Below are positions 1 through 8,442 of a stretch of 64,000 nt of DNA, piece after piece. The DNA is from Peptococcus simiae (GTDB taxonomy: Bacteria; Bacillota; Peptococcia; Peptococcales; Peptococcaceae). The stretch's first letter is position 1. The number at the start of each line of letters is the position of its first letter. The stretch covers positions 1 through 64,000 of the forward strand of contig NZ_JBJUVG010000007.1 of NCBI RefSeq assembly GCF_046097595.1. Direction: 5' to 3'. The notes beneath the pieces are model-generated. The model searched no databases. It saw nothing but the letters and a program-made list of their open reading frames with translations, and was not told the DNA's origin. The translations under genes were made by a program, and so were the position numbers.

Positions 1-63
1 TTTCGCTCCATCTCCTTTTTTGTAGATAAACTGGATCAGTTGCTGATTAAAACGGAGCAGAGA

Positions 64-576
64 TTATTCTGCTTGTAAAACTTTCTGGTAGGCCAGGCGG
101 TCATCGCCATCTATGGCGGTAATAATCCCGCAATAGGTATAGCCCTGCTTACTAATCAGGTGCTGCATGGACTGGTTGGCGGCATGGGTATCGACCCGGC
201 AATTGTGGATGCCCTTGTCCAGGGCCAGGGCGTCCACTGCCTGAAACATGCGGGAGGCATAGCCTTGCCCTTGGCAGGCCGGGTCAACGACCATCCGGTG
301 GATGGCCCAGTAGGGGGCATTATTGAGCCAGGCGCCTTCGCGGATGACTTCATAGGTGGGGTCGGGGCCGGGGACCAGGGCGGCAGCCCCGACCAGCTTG
401 CCGTCATCGGTTAAGGCGTAGAGCTGGTCTTTTTTAATATCGTTTTCCAGCCGGTCCCGACCGGGGTAGGCCAGGTCCCATTGGAAGTTACCTGCCTCGT
501 GCATGAGCCGGCGGGCCCGGTTGTATATATCCAGCAGGGTCGGTAAGTCTGCTGTCTGGGCAAGTCTTAAAGGCAT
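64..576 (-). CDS. GNAT-family N-acetyltransferase
   Basis: A 170-residue protein with the GNAT fold signature: the acetyl-CoA pyrophosphate-binding motif Q-G-Q-G-Y-A lies near residues 102-107, after a beta strand reading HRMVVDP, and a typical NxxxxxxY-like stretch (NQSMQHLISKQGY) follows near the C terminus. The start ATG is preceded by AAGGAGG. GNAT enzymes move an acetyl group from acetyl-CoA to an amine; the substrate cannot be read from sequence. The gene stands alone, facing away from the pta region, with an extended -10 box upstream. Length is normal for single-domain GNATs. Confidence 0.88.
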   Translation of the reverse strand: MPLRLAQTADLPTLLDIYNRARRLMHEAGNFQWDLAYPGRDRLENDIKKDQLYALTDDGKLVGAAALVPGPDPTYEVIREGAWLNNAPYWAIHRMVVDPACQGQGYASRMFQAVDALALDKGIHNCRVDTHAANQSMQHLISKQGYTYCGIITAIDGDDRLAYQKVLQAE

Positions 577-605
577 GTCTTATTCCTCCTTGGTGGATTT
601 ATCTT

Positions 606-614
606 AGTATACCA
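606..614 (-). promoter_or_regulatory. Possible extended -10 promoter of the GNAT gene
   Basis: On the minus strand TGG-TATACT lies about 30 nt before the acetyltransferase start. It fits an extended -10 box; the -35 region is poor, so this is tentative. Confidence 0.35.
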
Positions 615-797
615 CAGGCAGGAGGGAAGACGGGCCGGATAGGCCTTTAGAAGGATAAGTATTATCTAGGTCTTGATGCCAAGGGCTGGCTTATATATAA
701 AACTTTACAATAAAGGTTTACGGCTTAAAATATAGCCATAGTCAGGTGAAAAGGGTAGTGAGCTTTTACTCTCAATTAGGTGAAAGGCTGGTATTTT

Positions 798-896
798 ATG
801 AAAAAGAAAATCCAGTTGGCTCTTATTCTTTTGCTTGTAGCCGGTGGCTTATGTCTGCCTATTTTTTTGCTTGAGTTTTTCACAGCCGGTGCATAG
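798..896 (+). CDS. Small hydrophobic peptide, 32 residues
   Basis: A short reading frame starts MKKKIQ, runs through one continuous hydrophobic segment (about residues 6-28) and ends FFTAGA. The Lys-rich N terminus followed by a membrane-length stretch looks like a single-pass small membrane protein. An AGGTGAAAGG element sits just upstream, a weak ribosome site, and a long hairpin (919-965) follows the stop. It lies alone in a gene-poor 540-bp gap. I do not recognise a family. It could be a chance frame; the membrane-like composition and flanking signals are the only support. Confidence 0.4.
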   Translation: MKKKIQLALILLLVAGGLCLPIFLLEFFTAGA

Positions 897-918
897 TCGA
901 GACCTAGGAGACGTTCTA

Positions 919-965
919 ACCAGCAGAAGCCCTGCCTTGTAAAATGAGGTAGGGCTTCTGCTGGT
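919..965 (+). terminator. Long hairpin, possible terminator
   Basis: The arms ACCAGCAGAAGCCCTGCCT and AGGTAGGGCTTCTGCTGGT pair over nearly 19 bp around an 8-9 nt loop. It follows the small ORF at 798-896. The trailing sequence is only modestly T-rich, so it may be a terminator or simply an inverted repeat. Confidence 0.5.
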
Positions 966-1040
966 ATTGTTATGGGCTGCTATTCATGAAAAAAGTGTTT
1001 TTCAGTGTTTGAAGGGCGAGAGGTCGCTGGAGTGAATCGC

Positions 1041-1072
1041 TTATAGATATCAGCTGCAAATTGGGGTATAAT
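1041..1072 (+). promoter_or_regulatory. Candidate pta promoter
   Basis: A perfect TATAAT lies at 1067-1072, about 50 nt before the pta start. The -35 region (TTATAG or TAGATA around 1041-1049) is weak, so the -10 is the main support. Confidence 0.45.
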
Positions 1073-1120
1073 GTAAAAGGATGTCGTTTCATACAAGACA
1101 AATTAAGGAGTGACCTAAAC

Positions 1121-2095
1121 ATGGATATTATGCAGCAGCTTACAGACCGGGTACGAGGGAAAAACTTATCAATCGTTTACCCTGAAGGTACGGACATTCG
1201 TATTATTGAGGCAGCTGCGCGTCATGCTGAAGACGCTATTTTGAAGCCGATTTTAATTGGTAATCCGGATGAAATCGGTCGCATTGCCGGTGAAAAGAAT
1301 CTCAACATCGGTAATCTGGAAATCATTGACCCCAATAATTATCCAGAATTTGATGCCATGGTTGATGCCTTTGTTGAACGCCGTAAAGGGAAAGCCACTC
1401 CTGAAAAGGCTCGTGAAATGCTGAAAGATGAGACCTATTTTGCCACCATGCTGGTATACCTGGGCAAGGTAGACGGGATGGTCAGCGGTGCGGCGCATTC
1501 TACAGCTGATACCATCCGTCCGGCCTTACAAATTGTCAAAACCAAACCGGGTGTCTCCCGGGTTTCCGGCGCTATGGTCTTCGTTAAAGGGGAAGAGCGG
1601 ATGCTCTATGCGGACATTGCGGTCAATATCACCGTAGATGCCCAGGCCATGGGTGAAATTGCTGTCGAAAGTGCCAAATTCGCTAAAGTATTTGACATCG
1701 ACCCGAAAGTGGCCCTCTTAAGCTTCTCTTCCAAGGGGTCCGCTGTTTCGCCGGAAAGTGAAAAAGTGGCTGAGGCAACGAAAATCGCCAAAGAAATCGC
1801 TCCGGACCTCCCCATTGACGGTGAGCTCCAATTTGACGCCGCCTATGTGGCCTCTGTTGGCGAAAGTAAAGCCCCGGGCAGCCCGGTTGCCGGTCATGCC
1901 AATGTTTTTATTTTCCCGAGCCTGGAAGCCGGCAACATCGGCTACAAGATTACCCAGCGCCTAGGTGGCTATGAAGCCTATGGTCCCCTTTTACAAGGTT
2001 TAGCTGCCCCGATTAATGACTTATCTCGCGGTTGCTCTGCTGAAGATGCTTACCAAGTGGCTATTATTACAGCTGCTCAAGCAACGATGGAATAG
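1121..2095 (+). CDS. pta: Phosphate acetyltransferase
   Basis: Converts acetyl-CoA and phosphate to acetyl-phosphate and CoA, the first step of acetate/ATP formation in fermenters. The 324-residue protein matches the short single-domain Pta type (about 320-330 residues) from YPEGTDIRIIEAA at the N terminus through MVSGAAHSTADTIRPALQ, LLSFSSKGSA and a C-terminal KITQRLGGYEAYGPLLQGL. The ATG at 1121 is chosen because AAGGAG lies 10 nt before it; an in-frame upstream start at 1061 overlaps the -10 box and lacks a ribosome site. It is a single-gene unit closed by a terminator. No acetate kinase gene is beside it. Confidence 0.96.
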   Translation: MDIMQQLTDRVRGKNLSIVYPEGTDIRIIEAAARHAEDAILKPILIGNPDEIGRIAGEKNLNIGNLEIIDPNNYPEFDAMVDAFVERRKGKATPEKAREMLKDETYFATMLVYLGKVDGMVSGAAHSTADTIRPALQIVKTKPGVSRVSGAMVFVKGEERMLYADIAVNITVDAQAMGEIAVESAKFAKVFDIDPKVALLSFSSKGSAVSPESEKVAEATKIAKEIAPDLPIDGELQFDAAYVASVGESKAPGSPVAGHANVFIFPSLEAGNIGYKITQRLGGYEAYGPLLQGLAAPINDLSRGCSAEDAYQVAIITAAQATME

Positions 2096-2104
2096 ACCGT
2101 ATTT

Positions 2105-2136
2105 ATATCGAGAAGGGGTTCCTTCTCGATATTTTT
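2105..2136 (+). terminator. Intrinsic terminator of pta
   Basis: A 12-bp perfect stem (ATATCGAGAAGG / CCTTCTCGATAT) with a GGTT loop is followed by TTTT. It lies 9 nt after the pta stop. Confidence 0.92.
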
Positions 2137-2196
2137 ATGAGCGGATAGGCGGTGGCTAATCCGCTTTTAAAAATGTCGAGTCGGAAAGGAGGGGCT

Positions 2197-3099
2197 ATGG
2201 CCTATATTAAGTTAGAGCTGATCCTGGCATCGCTGGATGACTGGCCCCAGGCGGTCCTGTTTTTTGATGAAGTCTTCCCGGAGGGCTTTGAACAATATGA
2301 CCCCCGGGATATTTTGGCCCATTTGGCCAAGGGGGACTGGGATGCCCATGAATACTCGGCGGATATCCTGGCGGAAGACCAGGCCAGGCTGACGGCCTAC
2401 CTGGCTGCTGAAGACCGGGATCGGCTGGCAGACATCAAATACCGGTGGGCTGCCCTGGGTCTTGATGGGGCCTGGACGCAAACGCCTTATGACCTGCCGG
2501 ACCAGGATGCCTGGCGAGACCACTTTCAGCCCATGAAGGTGACGGACCGGATTGAACTTTGCCCTTACTGGGCCAGCCCCCTGGGAGAGGGGGCTGTTGT
2601 GGTCCTGACCAATCCGGGCATTGGCTTTGGTACGGGGACCGATGAAACGACCCAGCTGGCCCTTCGCTTACTGGACCAGGCTGACCCGGCAGGCAAGCGG
2701 GTTTGTGATGTAGGCTGTGGGTCCGGCATTTTGGCGGTAGCGGCTAAAAAGTGTGGCGCCGGCGAGGTTTTGGCGGTTGATAATGACCCCCAGGCCGTGG
2801 CGGCAGCTGCTGATATGGCCCAGCTCAACCAGGTGGACCTGACCAGTCAGCCAAGTGACCTCTTACAGGATGTCCGGGGCCGGTGGGACATCATTATCGC
2901 CAATATTGTTACGGATGTGCTCCTGGTCCTCATTCCCAACCTGAATGACCGCTTGGCGCCGACGGGGCAAGCGCTCCTGTCCGGTATTCATAAGGGGCGA
3001 TTGGCTGAGATCCAGGAGCAAGCGGCCCAATACGGACTGATAGAAGAAGCCAGACTCATCGGCAAGGACTGGTGCGGTCTGGCCCTTAAGAAAGGATAG
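2197..3099 (+). CDS. prmA: Ribosomal protein L11 methyltransferase
   Basis: SAM-dependent methylation of ribosomal protein L11. The 300-residue protein has an N-terminal ferredoxin-like substrate-binding region (about 1-110) and a C-terminal Rossmann methyltransferase domain with motif I D-V-G-C-G-S-G at about 171-177, an acidic end of strand two (AVDNDP), and ANIVTDVL corresponding to the family NI-x-A motif. GFGTGTDETT is the PrmA pre-motif loop. The ATG at 2197 has GGAAAGGAGG upstream; an in-frame GTG at 2152 has no site. First gene of the prmA-murE-argS run; only 2 nt separate it from murE. Confidence 0.93.
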   Translation: MAYIKLELILASLDDWPQAVLFFDEVFPEGFEQYDPRDILAHLAKGDWDAHEYSADILAEDQARLTAYLAAEDRDRLADIKYRWAALGLDGAWTQTPYDLPDQDAWRDHFQPMKVTDRIELCPYWASPLGEGAVVVLTNPGIGFGTGTDETTQLALRLLDQADPAGKRVCDVGCGSGILAVAAKKCGAGEVLAVDNDPQAVAAAADMAQLNQVDLTSQPSDLLQDVRGRWDIIIANIVTDVLLVLIPNLNDRLAPTGQALLSGIHKGRLAEIQEQAAQYGLIEEARLIGKDWCGLALKKG

Positions 3100-3101
3100 G
3101 T

Positions 3102-4589
3102 ATGACAAAAACCCTGAATGACCTGGCCCTTGCCCTGGATGAGGCAGGGCTCTTATGCCGAGTGGTTGGTGACCTGCCGGCAACCTCCATTTCGGATATC
3201 CAGTATGACTCTCGGCAGGTACAGGAAAATACCCTCTTTTTATGCAAGGGGGCCCATTTCTCCGCCCAATACCTGCTGGATGCCCGCAGCCAGGGGGCTT
3301 GTGCCTACTTGAGCGCCAGGGTTTATCCGGAGGCCTCTGACCTGCCGGCTCTGGTAGTCAGCGATATCCGTCGGGCCCTGGCGGTGACCGCCAACTGGTT
3401 TTTTGATGCCCCCTGGCAGGACCTCCACATGATGGGGGTGACCGGGACCAAGGGCAAGAGTACGACCGTCAGCATGGTCAAGGCTATTTTTGATCTGGCT
3501 GCCGAAAAGGCCCATGAGCCCCTCTGTGGGATTACCTCCAGCCTGATAAACTATGATGGCCGGGTGGAGAAGGCTTCCAAGCTGACCACCCCGGAAAACA
3601 TTGACCTTTACCGCCACCTGGCAAGGGCCCGGGCGGCCGGGTTGAAGCATATGGTCATCGAAGTGTCCAGCCAGGCCCTCAAGTACCACCGGGTAGGGGG
3701 CATCCACTTTGATGATGCTGTCTTTCTCAATATTTCCCCGGACCACATCGGGCCCATTGAGCACCCGACTTTTGAGGACTACTTCGCCAGCAAGCTGGCT
3801 ATCTTTGACCGGACGGGCCGGGCCTTTATCAACCTGGCCAGTGACCGCCTTTCTGAATTGAAAGAAGCCGCCGGCCACTGTCCCGAAGTTATCACTTTTG
3901 GCGGCGACGGGGCCGATTATAGGGCCGACCAGGTCCAGTCGACCGATAGCGGCCTGACCTTCCGCGTCCGGGCCGGTCAGGAGGCCATCCAGGTAACCCT
4001 GCCCATGCATGGCCGCTTCAACGTGGAAAATGCCCTAGCGGCCTTGGCCCTGGCCCACCAGTCGGGGATTTCCCTGGACACCTGTGCAGAGGCCCTGGCA
4101 AGTGTTAAAATGGAAGGGCACATGGCCTATATCCATGGAGCTGACCTGACAGTGGTCGTGGACTATGCCCATAATGGCATCAGCTTTAAGCGGGTCATCG
4201 AGACCGTTCGCCATGACTTTCCCCAGGCCCCGGTCTGGCTCCTCTTTGGGGCCCCGGGCGATAAGGCTGAAAGCCGCCGGCCGGATATGGGCCGGGTGGC
4301 TAGCCGTGAAGCGGATTATGTTATCCTGACCGCAGATGACCCGGCCACAGAAGCCGTGGAGGCCATTAATGCAGAAATTTACCGGGCCTTTGAAAAGGAG
4401 ACCCCGGTTCAAATGATTGCCGACCGGGCCCAGGCCATTGCCTATGCCATCAAAGAAGCCCCTACCGGAGCGGTGGTCTTACTCTTGGGCAAGGGCTTTG
4501 AGGTCTGTCAAAAAATAAATGGCAAGCGGGAACCCTACGCCGGCGATGAACAGCTGGCGAAGGCAGCCTTACAAGCCCGTGAATCCTAA
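3102..4589 (+). CDS. murE: UDP-N-acetylmuramyl-tripeptide synthetase, probably L-lysine-adding
   Basis: Cytoplasmic Mur ligase that adds the third amino acid to UDP-MurNAc-L-Ala-D-Glu. The 495-residue protein has the usual three domains, the ATP loop G-T-K-G-K-S-T at 115-121, the central EVSSQAL segment and a C-terminal domain. The motif that reads the incoming amino acid is D-D-P-A at 412-415. mDAP enzymes carry DNPR; Lys-type enzymes carry DDPx/DNPx without the Arg, so a lysine (or ornithine) wall is inferred. It is tightly packed between prmA and argS. Specificity from one motif is not proof. Confidence 0.93.
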   Translation: MTKTLNDLALALDEAGLLCRVVGDLPATSISDIQYDSRQVQENTLFLCKGAHFSAQYLLDARSQGACAYLSARVYPEASDLPALVVSDIRRALAVTANWFFDAPWQDLHMMGVTGTKGKSTTVSMVKAIFDLAAEKAHEPLCGITSSLINYDGRVEKASKLTTPENIDLYRHLARARAAGLKHMVIEVSSQALKYHRVGGIHFDDAVFLNISPDHIGPIEHPTFEDYFASKLAIFDRTGRAFINLASDRLSELKEAAGHCPEVITFGGDGADYRADQVQSTDSGLTFRVRAGQEAIQVTLPMHGRFNVENALAALALAHQSGISLDTCAEALASVKMEGHMAYIHGADLTVVVDYAHNGISFKRVIETVRHDFPQAPVWLLFGAPGDKAESRRPDMGRVASREADYVILTADDPATEAVEAINAEIYRAFEKETPVQMIADRAQAIAYAIKEAPTGAVVLLLGKGFEVCQKINGKREPYAGDEQLAKAALQARES

Positions 4590-4604
4590 CTTGTGGAGGA
4601 GAAT

Positions 4605-6281
4605 ATGAATATTATTGCAGATACAAAGGCGCTGGTGACTGAGCGCATTGAGCAGGCCTTTGCGGCCGCAAAGGCAGATGGGGTCTTCTCTGTTGACGCC
4701 CTGCCGGACTTTGTCGTTGAACAACCCAATGATAAAAGCCATGGGGACTTTGCCACTAATATTGCCATGCAGCTGGCTCGGCCTGCGAAAATGAACCCCC
4801 GGGTCATCGCCCAGGGGCTGGTAGAACGAATCGATACCTCTGCCCCCATTGACCGGGTGGAATTGGCCGGTCCGGGCTTTATTAACTTTATTTTAAAAGA
4901 AGACTACCTCATGCCCGTCCTGGCAGCAGTACAAGCAGAAGACACCCGGTATGGGGCCAGCAATGTCGGCCAGGGCCGCCGGGTCCAGGTAGAATTTGTC
5001 AGTGCCAACCCCACCGGCCTCCTCCACATGGGCAATGCCCGGGGCGGCGCCCTGGGGGATGTCCTGGCTGCTGTTTTAAATATGGCCGGCTACCGGGCAG
5101 ATAAGGAATATTACATTAATGATACCGGTAACCAGGTCAGACTCCTGGGTGCCTCTGTGGAAGCCCGGTATTTCGAGCTTTTAGGCCGGGCCGATGAATA
5201 CCCCCTGCCGGAAGACGGCTATCAGGGAGCAGATATCAAGGAAACCGCCCAGCACCTCCTGGACAAGGAGGGCGAGGCCTATGCTCAGATGGACCGGGAA
5301 GACCGGCTGGAAAAGATGACCGTCTTTGCCCTAAATGAGAAGGTTGAAGGCATCCGCCGGGGCCTGGAAGCCTTTGGGGTTACTTATGATAAGTGGTTTA
5401 GCGAAAAAAGCCTTCATGAATCCGGGGCGGTCCAGGCAGTGGTCGATACCCTCCGTGACCGGGGTTATGTCTACGAAAAAGACGGGGCCCAGTGGCTCCG
5501 GTGTACCGATTATGGGGCAGAAAAAGATGAGGTCCTGGTCCGGGCCAACGGGATTCCTACCTATTTTGCGGCTGATATTGCCTACCACAAGGATAAGTTT
5601 GACCGGGGCTATGAAGACCTGGTTAACATTTGGGGGGCCGACCACCATGGCCACGTGGCTCGCTTGAAGGGAGCCCTGACCGCCCTGGGTTACCCCGGCG
5701 ACCGGCTCACCGTCATCCTCATGCAATTGGTCCGGCTCTACCGAGATGGCGAATTGGTGCGGATGAGTAAGCGGGCCGGGGAATTCGTGACCCTGGAAGA
5801 ACTCATGGAGGAAGTCGGTCGGGAGGCGGCCCGCTTCTTCTTCAGCATGCGGTCACCGGACAGTCCCCTGGACTTTGACCTGACCCTGGCTAAGAAGCAG
5901 TCTTCAGATAACCCGGTCTACTACGTGCAATACGCCCATGCCCGGATTTGCTCCCTCTTATCCGTTGCCGGCGAAAAGGTTCGCCCGGCGGCAGAGATTG
6001 ATACCGGTCTTCTGACCCACCCGGCTGAAAGGGCCCTCCTGGAAGCCATCGCTTCCTGGCCTGAAAAGGTGGCCCTAGCTGCTCAAGAACTGGCCCCCTA
6101 CCACCTGGCCTATTATGCAAAAGACCTTGCCAATGCCTTCCATACTTTTTACAATGGATGTAAAGTACTGACAGATGATGCGGAACTGCAGGCCGCCCGG
6201 CTCGTTCTGGCGGACTGCGCCCGTATCACCCTACGTAATGTGTTACTGCTCCTGGGCGTCAGTGCCCCGGAACGGATGTAA
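4605..6281 (+). CDS. argS: Arginyl-tRNA synthetase
   Basis: Charges tRNA-Arg with arginine. The 558-residue class I synthetase has the N-terminal Add1-like domain (about 1-110), VEFVSANPTGLLHMGNARG with the HIGH-equivalent HMGN at 141-144, and the KMSKS-equivalent M-S-K-R-A-G followed by a C-terminal helical anticodon-binding domain ending ALRPERM-like (APERM). The ATG at 4605 is chosen because GGAGGA lies 4 nt before it; a GTG 12 nt upstream overlaps that site. Length is normal. Between murE and fba in the same orientation. Confidence 0.96.
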   Translation: MNIIADTKALVTERIEQAFAAAKADGVFSVDALPDFVVEQPNDKSHGDFATNIAMQLARPAKMNPRVIAQGLVERIDTSAPIDRVELAGPGFINFILKEDYLMPVLAAVQAEDTRYGASNVGQGRRVQVEFVSANPTGLLHMGNARGGALGDVLAAVLNMAGYRADKEYYINDTGNQVRLLGASVEARYFELLGRADEYPLPEDGYQGADIKETAQHLLDKEGEAYAQMDREDRLEKMTVFALNEKVEGIRRGLEAFGVTYDKWFSEKSLHESGAVQAVVDTLRDRGYVYEKDGAQWLRCTDYGAEKDEVLVRANGIPTYFAADIAYHKDKFDRGYEDLVNIWGADHHGHVARLKGALTALGYPGDRLTVILMQLVRLYRDGELVRMSKRAGEFVTLEELMEEVGREAARFFFSMRSPDSPLDFDLTLAKKQSSDNPVYYVQYAHARICSLLSVAGEKVRPAAEIDTGLLTHPAERALLEAIASWPEKVALAAQELAPYHLAYYAKDLANAFHTFYNGCKVLTDDAELQAARLVLADCARITLRNVLLLLGVSAPERM

Positions 6282-6292
6282 AGGAGGATATT

Positions 6293-7147
6293 ATGGCTTT
6301 AGTAAACGTAGATACCCTATTACAGGCCGCAGAAGAAGGCGGTTATGCAGTCGGCGCCTTTAACTGCAATAACATGGAAATTGTGCAGGCCATCATCGGG
6401 GCCGCTGAAGCGGAAAAATCTCCGGTCATTATCCAGGCCAGCCAAGGGGCCATCAAGTATGCCGGCCTCAACTATATTGTTTCCCTGGTACGGACCGCTG
6501 CTGAATCGGCCTCTGTCCCGGTGGCCCTCCACCTGGATCATGGGACCAGCTTTGAACAAGTCATCCAATGCATTGGCCATGGCTTTACCTCGGTCATGAT
6601 TGACTGGTCCAAGCATGAGCTGGAAGAAAACATCAAGGTGACCAACCAAATTCTTCAAGTGGCCCGGCCCTTAAACATCTCTGTTGAAGCAGAGCTGGGG
6701 AAAATTGGCGGCACAGAAGATGATGTGGTCGTTACCGACCGGGAAGCCAGCTTTACCGACCCGGAAGAAGCCGCCTATTTTGTTCAGCAGACCGGTATCC
6801 GGTCTTTAGCCGTCGCCATCGGAACCGCCCATGGCCAGTATAAAGGGGAACCGAAGCTGGACTTTGACCGGCTGACCGCCATCAAGGAAAAAGTGCAAAT
6901 TCCTATTGTCCTCCACGGGTCCTCCGGCGTGCCTGATGAAGCCCTTAAAGAAGCCATCCGTCGCGGGGTCCGCAAAATCAACATCGACACCAACCTGCGA
7001 GAAGCCTTTACCGATGGCGTCCGCGAAGTCTTGGCCGAAAAGCCCAACGAAATTGACCCCCGTAAAATTTTAGGCCCGGCTCGGGATAAAATGCAGGAAC
7101 GGGTAGTAGAAAAAATTCGTGTATTCGGGTCAAACGGCAAAGCGTAA
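6293..7147 (+). CDS. fba: Class II fructose-bisphosphate aldolase
   Basis: Zinc-dependent reversible cleavage of fructose 1,6-bisphosphate. The 284-residue protein shows the metal and catalytic landmarks: D82-H83 in LHLDHG, E132/E134 in VEAELG, H180 in IGTAHG and H208 in LHGSSG, and a C-terminal NIDTNLR phosphate-binding segment. It starts 11 nt after argS with AAAGGAGG before the ATG. Paired with glpX directly downstream, it gives a gluconeogenic aldolase/phosphatase module. Confidence 0.96.
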   Translation: MALVNVDTLLQAAEEGGYAVGAFNCNNMEIVQAIIGAAEAEKSPVIIQASQGAIKYAGLNYIVSLVRTAAESASVPVALHLDHGTSFEQVIQCIGHGFTSVMIDWSKHELEENIKVTNQILQVARPLNISVEAELGKIGGTEDDVVVTDREASFTDPEEAAYFVQQTGIRSLAVAIGTAHGQYKGEPKLDFDRLTAIKEKVQIPIVLHGSSGVPDEALKEAIRRGVRKINIDTNLREAFTDGVREVLAEKPNEIDPRKILGPARDKMQERVVEKIRVFGSNGKA

Positions 7148-7159
7148 GGAGTCTTAACT

Positions 7160-8101
7160 ATGGAAAGAGAACTGGTCATAGAGTTTTCACGGGTGACCGA
7201 AGCAGCGGCCATCAACTGCAACAATTGGATTGGTAAAATGGATAAGATGGCTGCAGATAATGCAGCTGTAGAAGCCATGCGTCATATGTTTCAGACCGTT
7301 GATATTTCCGGAACGGTTGTCATCGGTGAAGGGGAAATGGACGAGGCCCCCATGCTCTACATCGGTGAAAAGGTCGGCCTGGGCGGCGCAGAAGTGGATA
7401 TTGCAGTGGACCCCCTGGAAGGGACCAACCTGGCGGCCAAAAACCAGCCCGGCGCCATTACCGTCATGGCTGTAGCCGACGCCGGCGGCCTTTTACATGC
7501 CCCGGATATGTATATGGACAAGATCATTGTTGGCCCCGGTGCCAAGGGGGCCATAGATATTGAGGCCTCTGTTGAAGAGAACTTGAAAAATGTAGCCCAA
7601 GCCTTAAATAAACCCCTGGAAGACTTAACCGTTTGCCTCTTGGACCGGCAGCGCCACGAACACATTAAACAGGCCGTCAAGGCCCTGGGCGCTCGGGTTC
7701 AGCTGATTACCGATGGGGATGTCTCTCCGGCCCTGGCCTGTTGCTTCCCCGAAAGTGGAATCGACATGGTCCTGGGGATTGGCGGGGCCCCGGAAGGGGT
7801 CCTGGCTGCAGCAGCTGTCAAGTGCATGGGCGGAGATATGCAGGGGAAACTGGCCCCGGAAAATGATGAACAGGTGACCCGGGCAGAAAGCATGGGCACC
7901 AGCTGTGATGATGTCCTGACCTTGAGTGACTTGGTTCCGGCGGATGATGTCATGTTTGTAGCCAGCGGGGTCACCACCGGGAGTCTCTTAAAAGGAATTG
8001 AGCTCGATGGCGACTTTGTCCGGGTCAACACCGTGGTTTTACGTCATAAGACCGGTACCGTCCGTTTCTTAGACAGCCGCTACCGCCTACCCTTAACCTA
8101 A
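7160..8101 (+). CDS. glpX: Class II fructose-1,6-bisphosphatase
   Basis: Removes the 1-phosphate from fructose 1,6-bisphosphate in gluconeogenesis. The 313-residue protein carries the GlpX signatures GEGEMDEAPML (about 56-66) and D-P-L-E-G-T from D84, the metal-binding lithium-sensitive phosphatase motifs, then GIGGAPEGVLAAAA. Twelve nt after fba, so probably cotranscribed. I see no clear terminator after it before the lysine-operon promoter at 8161. Confidence 0.95.
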   Translation: MERELVIEFSRVTEAAAINCNNWIGKMDKMAADNAAVEAMRHMFQTVDISGTVVIGEGEMDEAPMLYIGEKVGLGGAEVDIAVDPLEGTNLAAKNQPGAITVMAVADAGGLLHAPDMYMDKIIVGPGAKGAIDIEASVEENLKNVAQALNKPLEDLTVCLLDRQRHEHIKQAVKALGARVQLITDGDVSPALACCFPESGIDMVLGIGGAPEGVLAAAAVKCMGGDMQGKLAPENDEQVTRAESMGTSCDDVLTLSDLVPADDVMFVASGVTTGSLLKGIELDGDFVRVNTVVLRHKTGTVRFLDSRYRLPLT

Positions 8102-8160
8102 GCGGGCAGGTTGGAAAGCGGCCTTTCTCCGGCGACAGGTTACTGTTATATAAAAGAGCC

Positions 8161-8189
8161 TTGACAGGGGTCAGGCTATCTGCTAGAGT
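8161..8189 (+). promoter_or_regulatory. Sigma-A promoter of the lysine operon
   Basis: TTGACA, a 17-bp spacer ending in TGC (extended -10), then TAGAGT. It sits about 10-15 nt before the start of the riboswitch aptamer, as expected for a leader RNA. Confidence 0.85.
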
Positions 8190-8199
8190 ATTGATACAA

Positions 8200-8375
8200 A
8201 CCCATACAAGATGTGCGAGAGGACGCGAGTGCGATGAGTAGGGAAGTCCCGAAAGGCATGCTCGCCGAAGTGCCAAGGTGCTGGGCTTATGTCGAATAGG
8301 CATAAGACTGTCGCTGAAAGGTTGCCCAATCTTTCAGTGAGGAGCTTTCACATCAAGGGCAAAAGGTATATTTTC
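8200..8375 (+). promoter_or_regulatory. Lysine riboswitch aptamer (L-box)
   Basis: The leader contains the conserved L-box blocks in order: GATGTGCGAGAGGACG near 8209, GAAAGGCATGCTCGCCGAAG near 8252, GGTGCTGGGCTT near 8277 and AAGACTGTCGCTGAAAGG near 8303, with a closing segment CTTTCAGTGAGGAGCTTTC. This is the five-way-junction lysine aptamer that represses lysine genes when lysine is bound. It lies between a strong promoter and an attenuator hairpin, directly ahead of lysA-dapA-dapB-ddh, which fits its role. Confidence 0.93.
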
Positions 8376-8420
8376 AGCACCCATGAGTCAAATCCTTTTG
8401 CTCATGGGTGCTTTATTTAT
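8376..8420 (+). terminator. Riboswitch attenuator terminator
   Basis: A 12-bp perfect stem (AGCACCCATGAG / CTCATGGGTGCT) with a 13-nt loop is followed by TTATTTAT. Located between the lysine aptamer and lysA, it is the expected ligand-controlled terminator. Confidence 0.9.
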
Positions 8421-8442
8421 AGGCTATTGAAAGGATGAGCGC

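Noticed and set aside
3240..4010. 256-residue minus-strand frame opposite murE
   Set aside because: Antisense to murE and low in motif content; no ribosome site.
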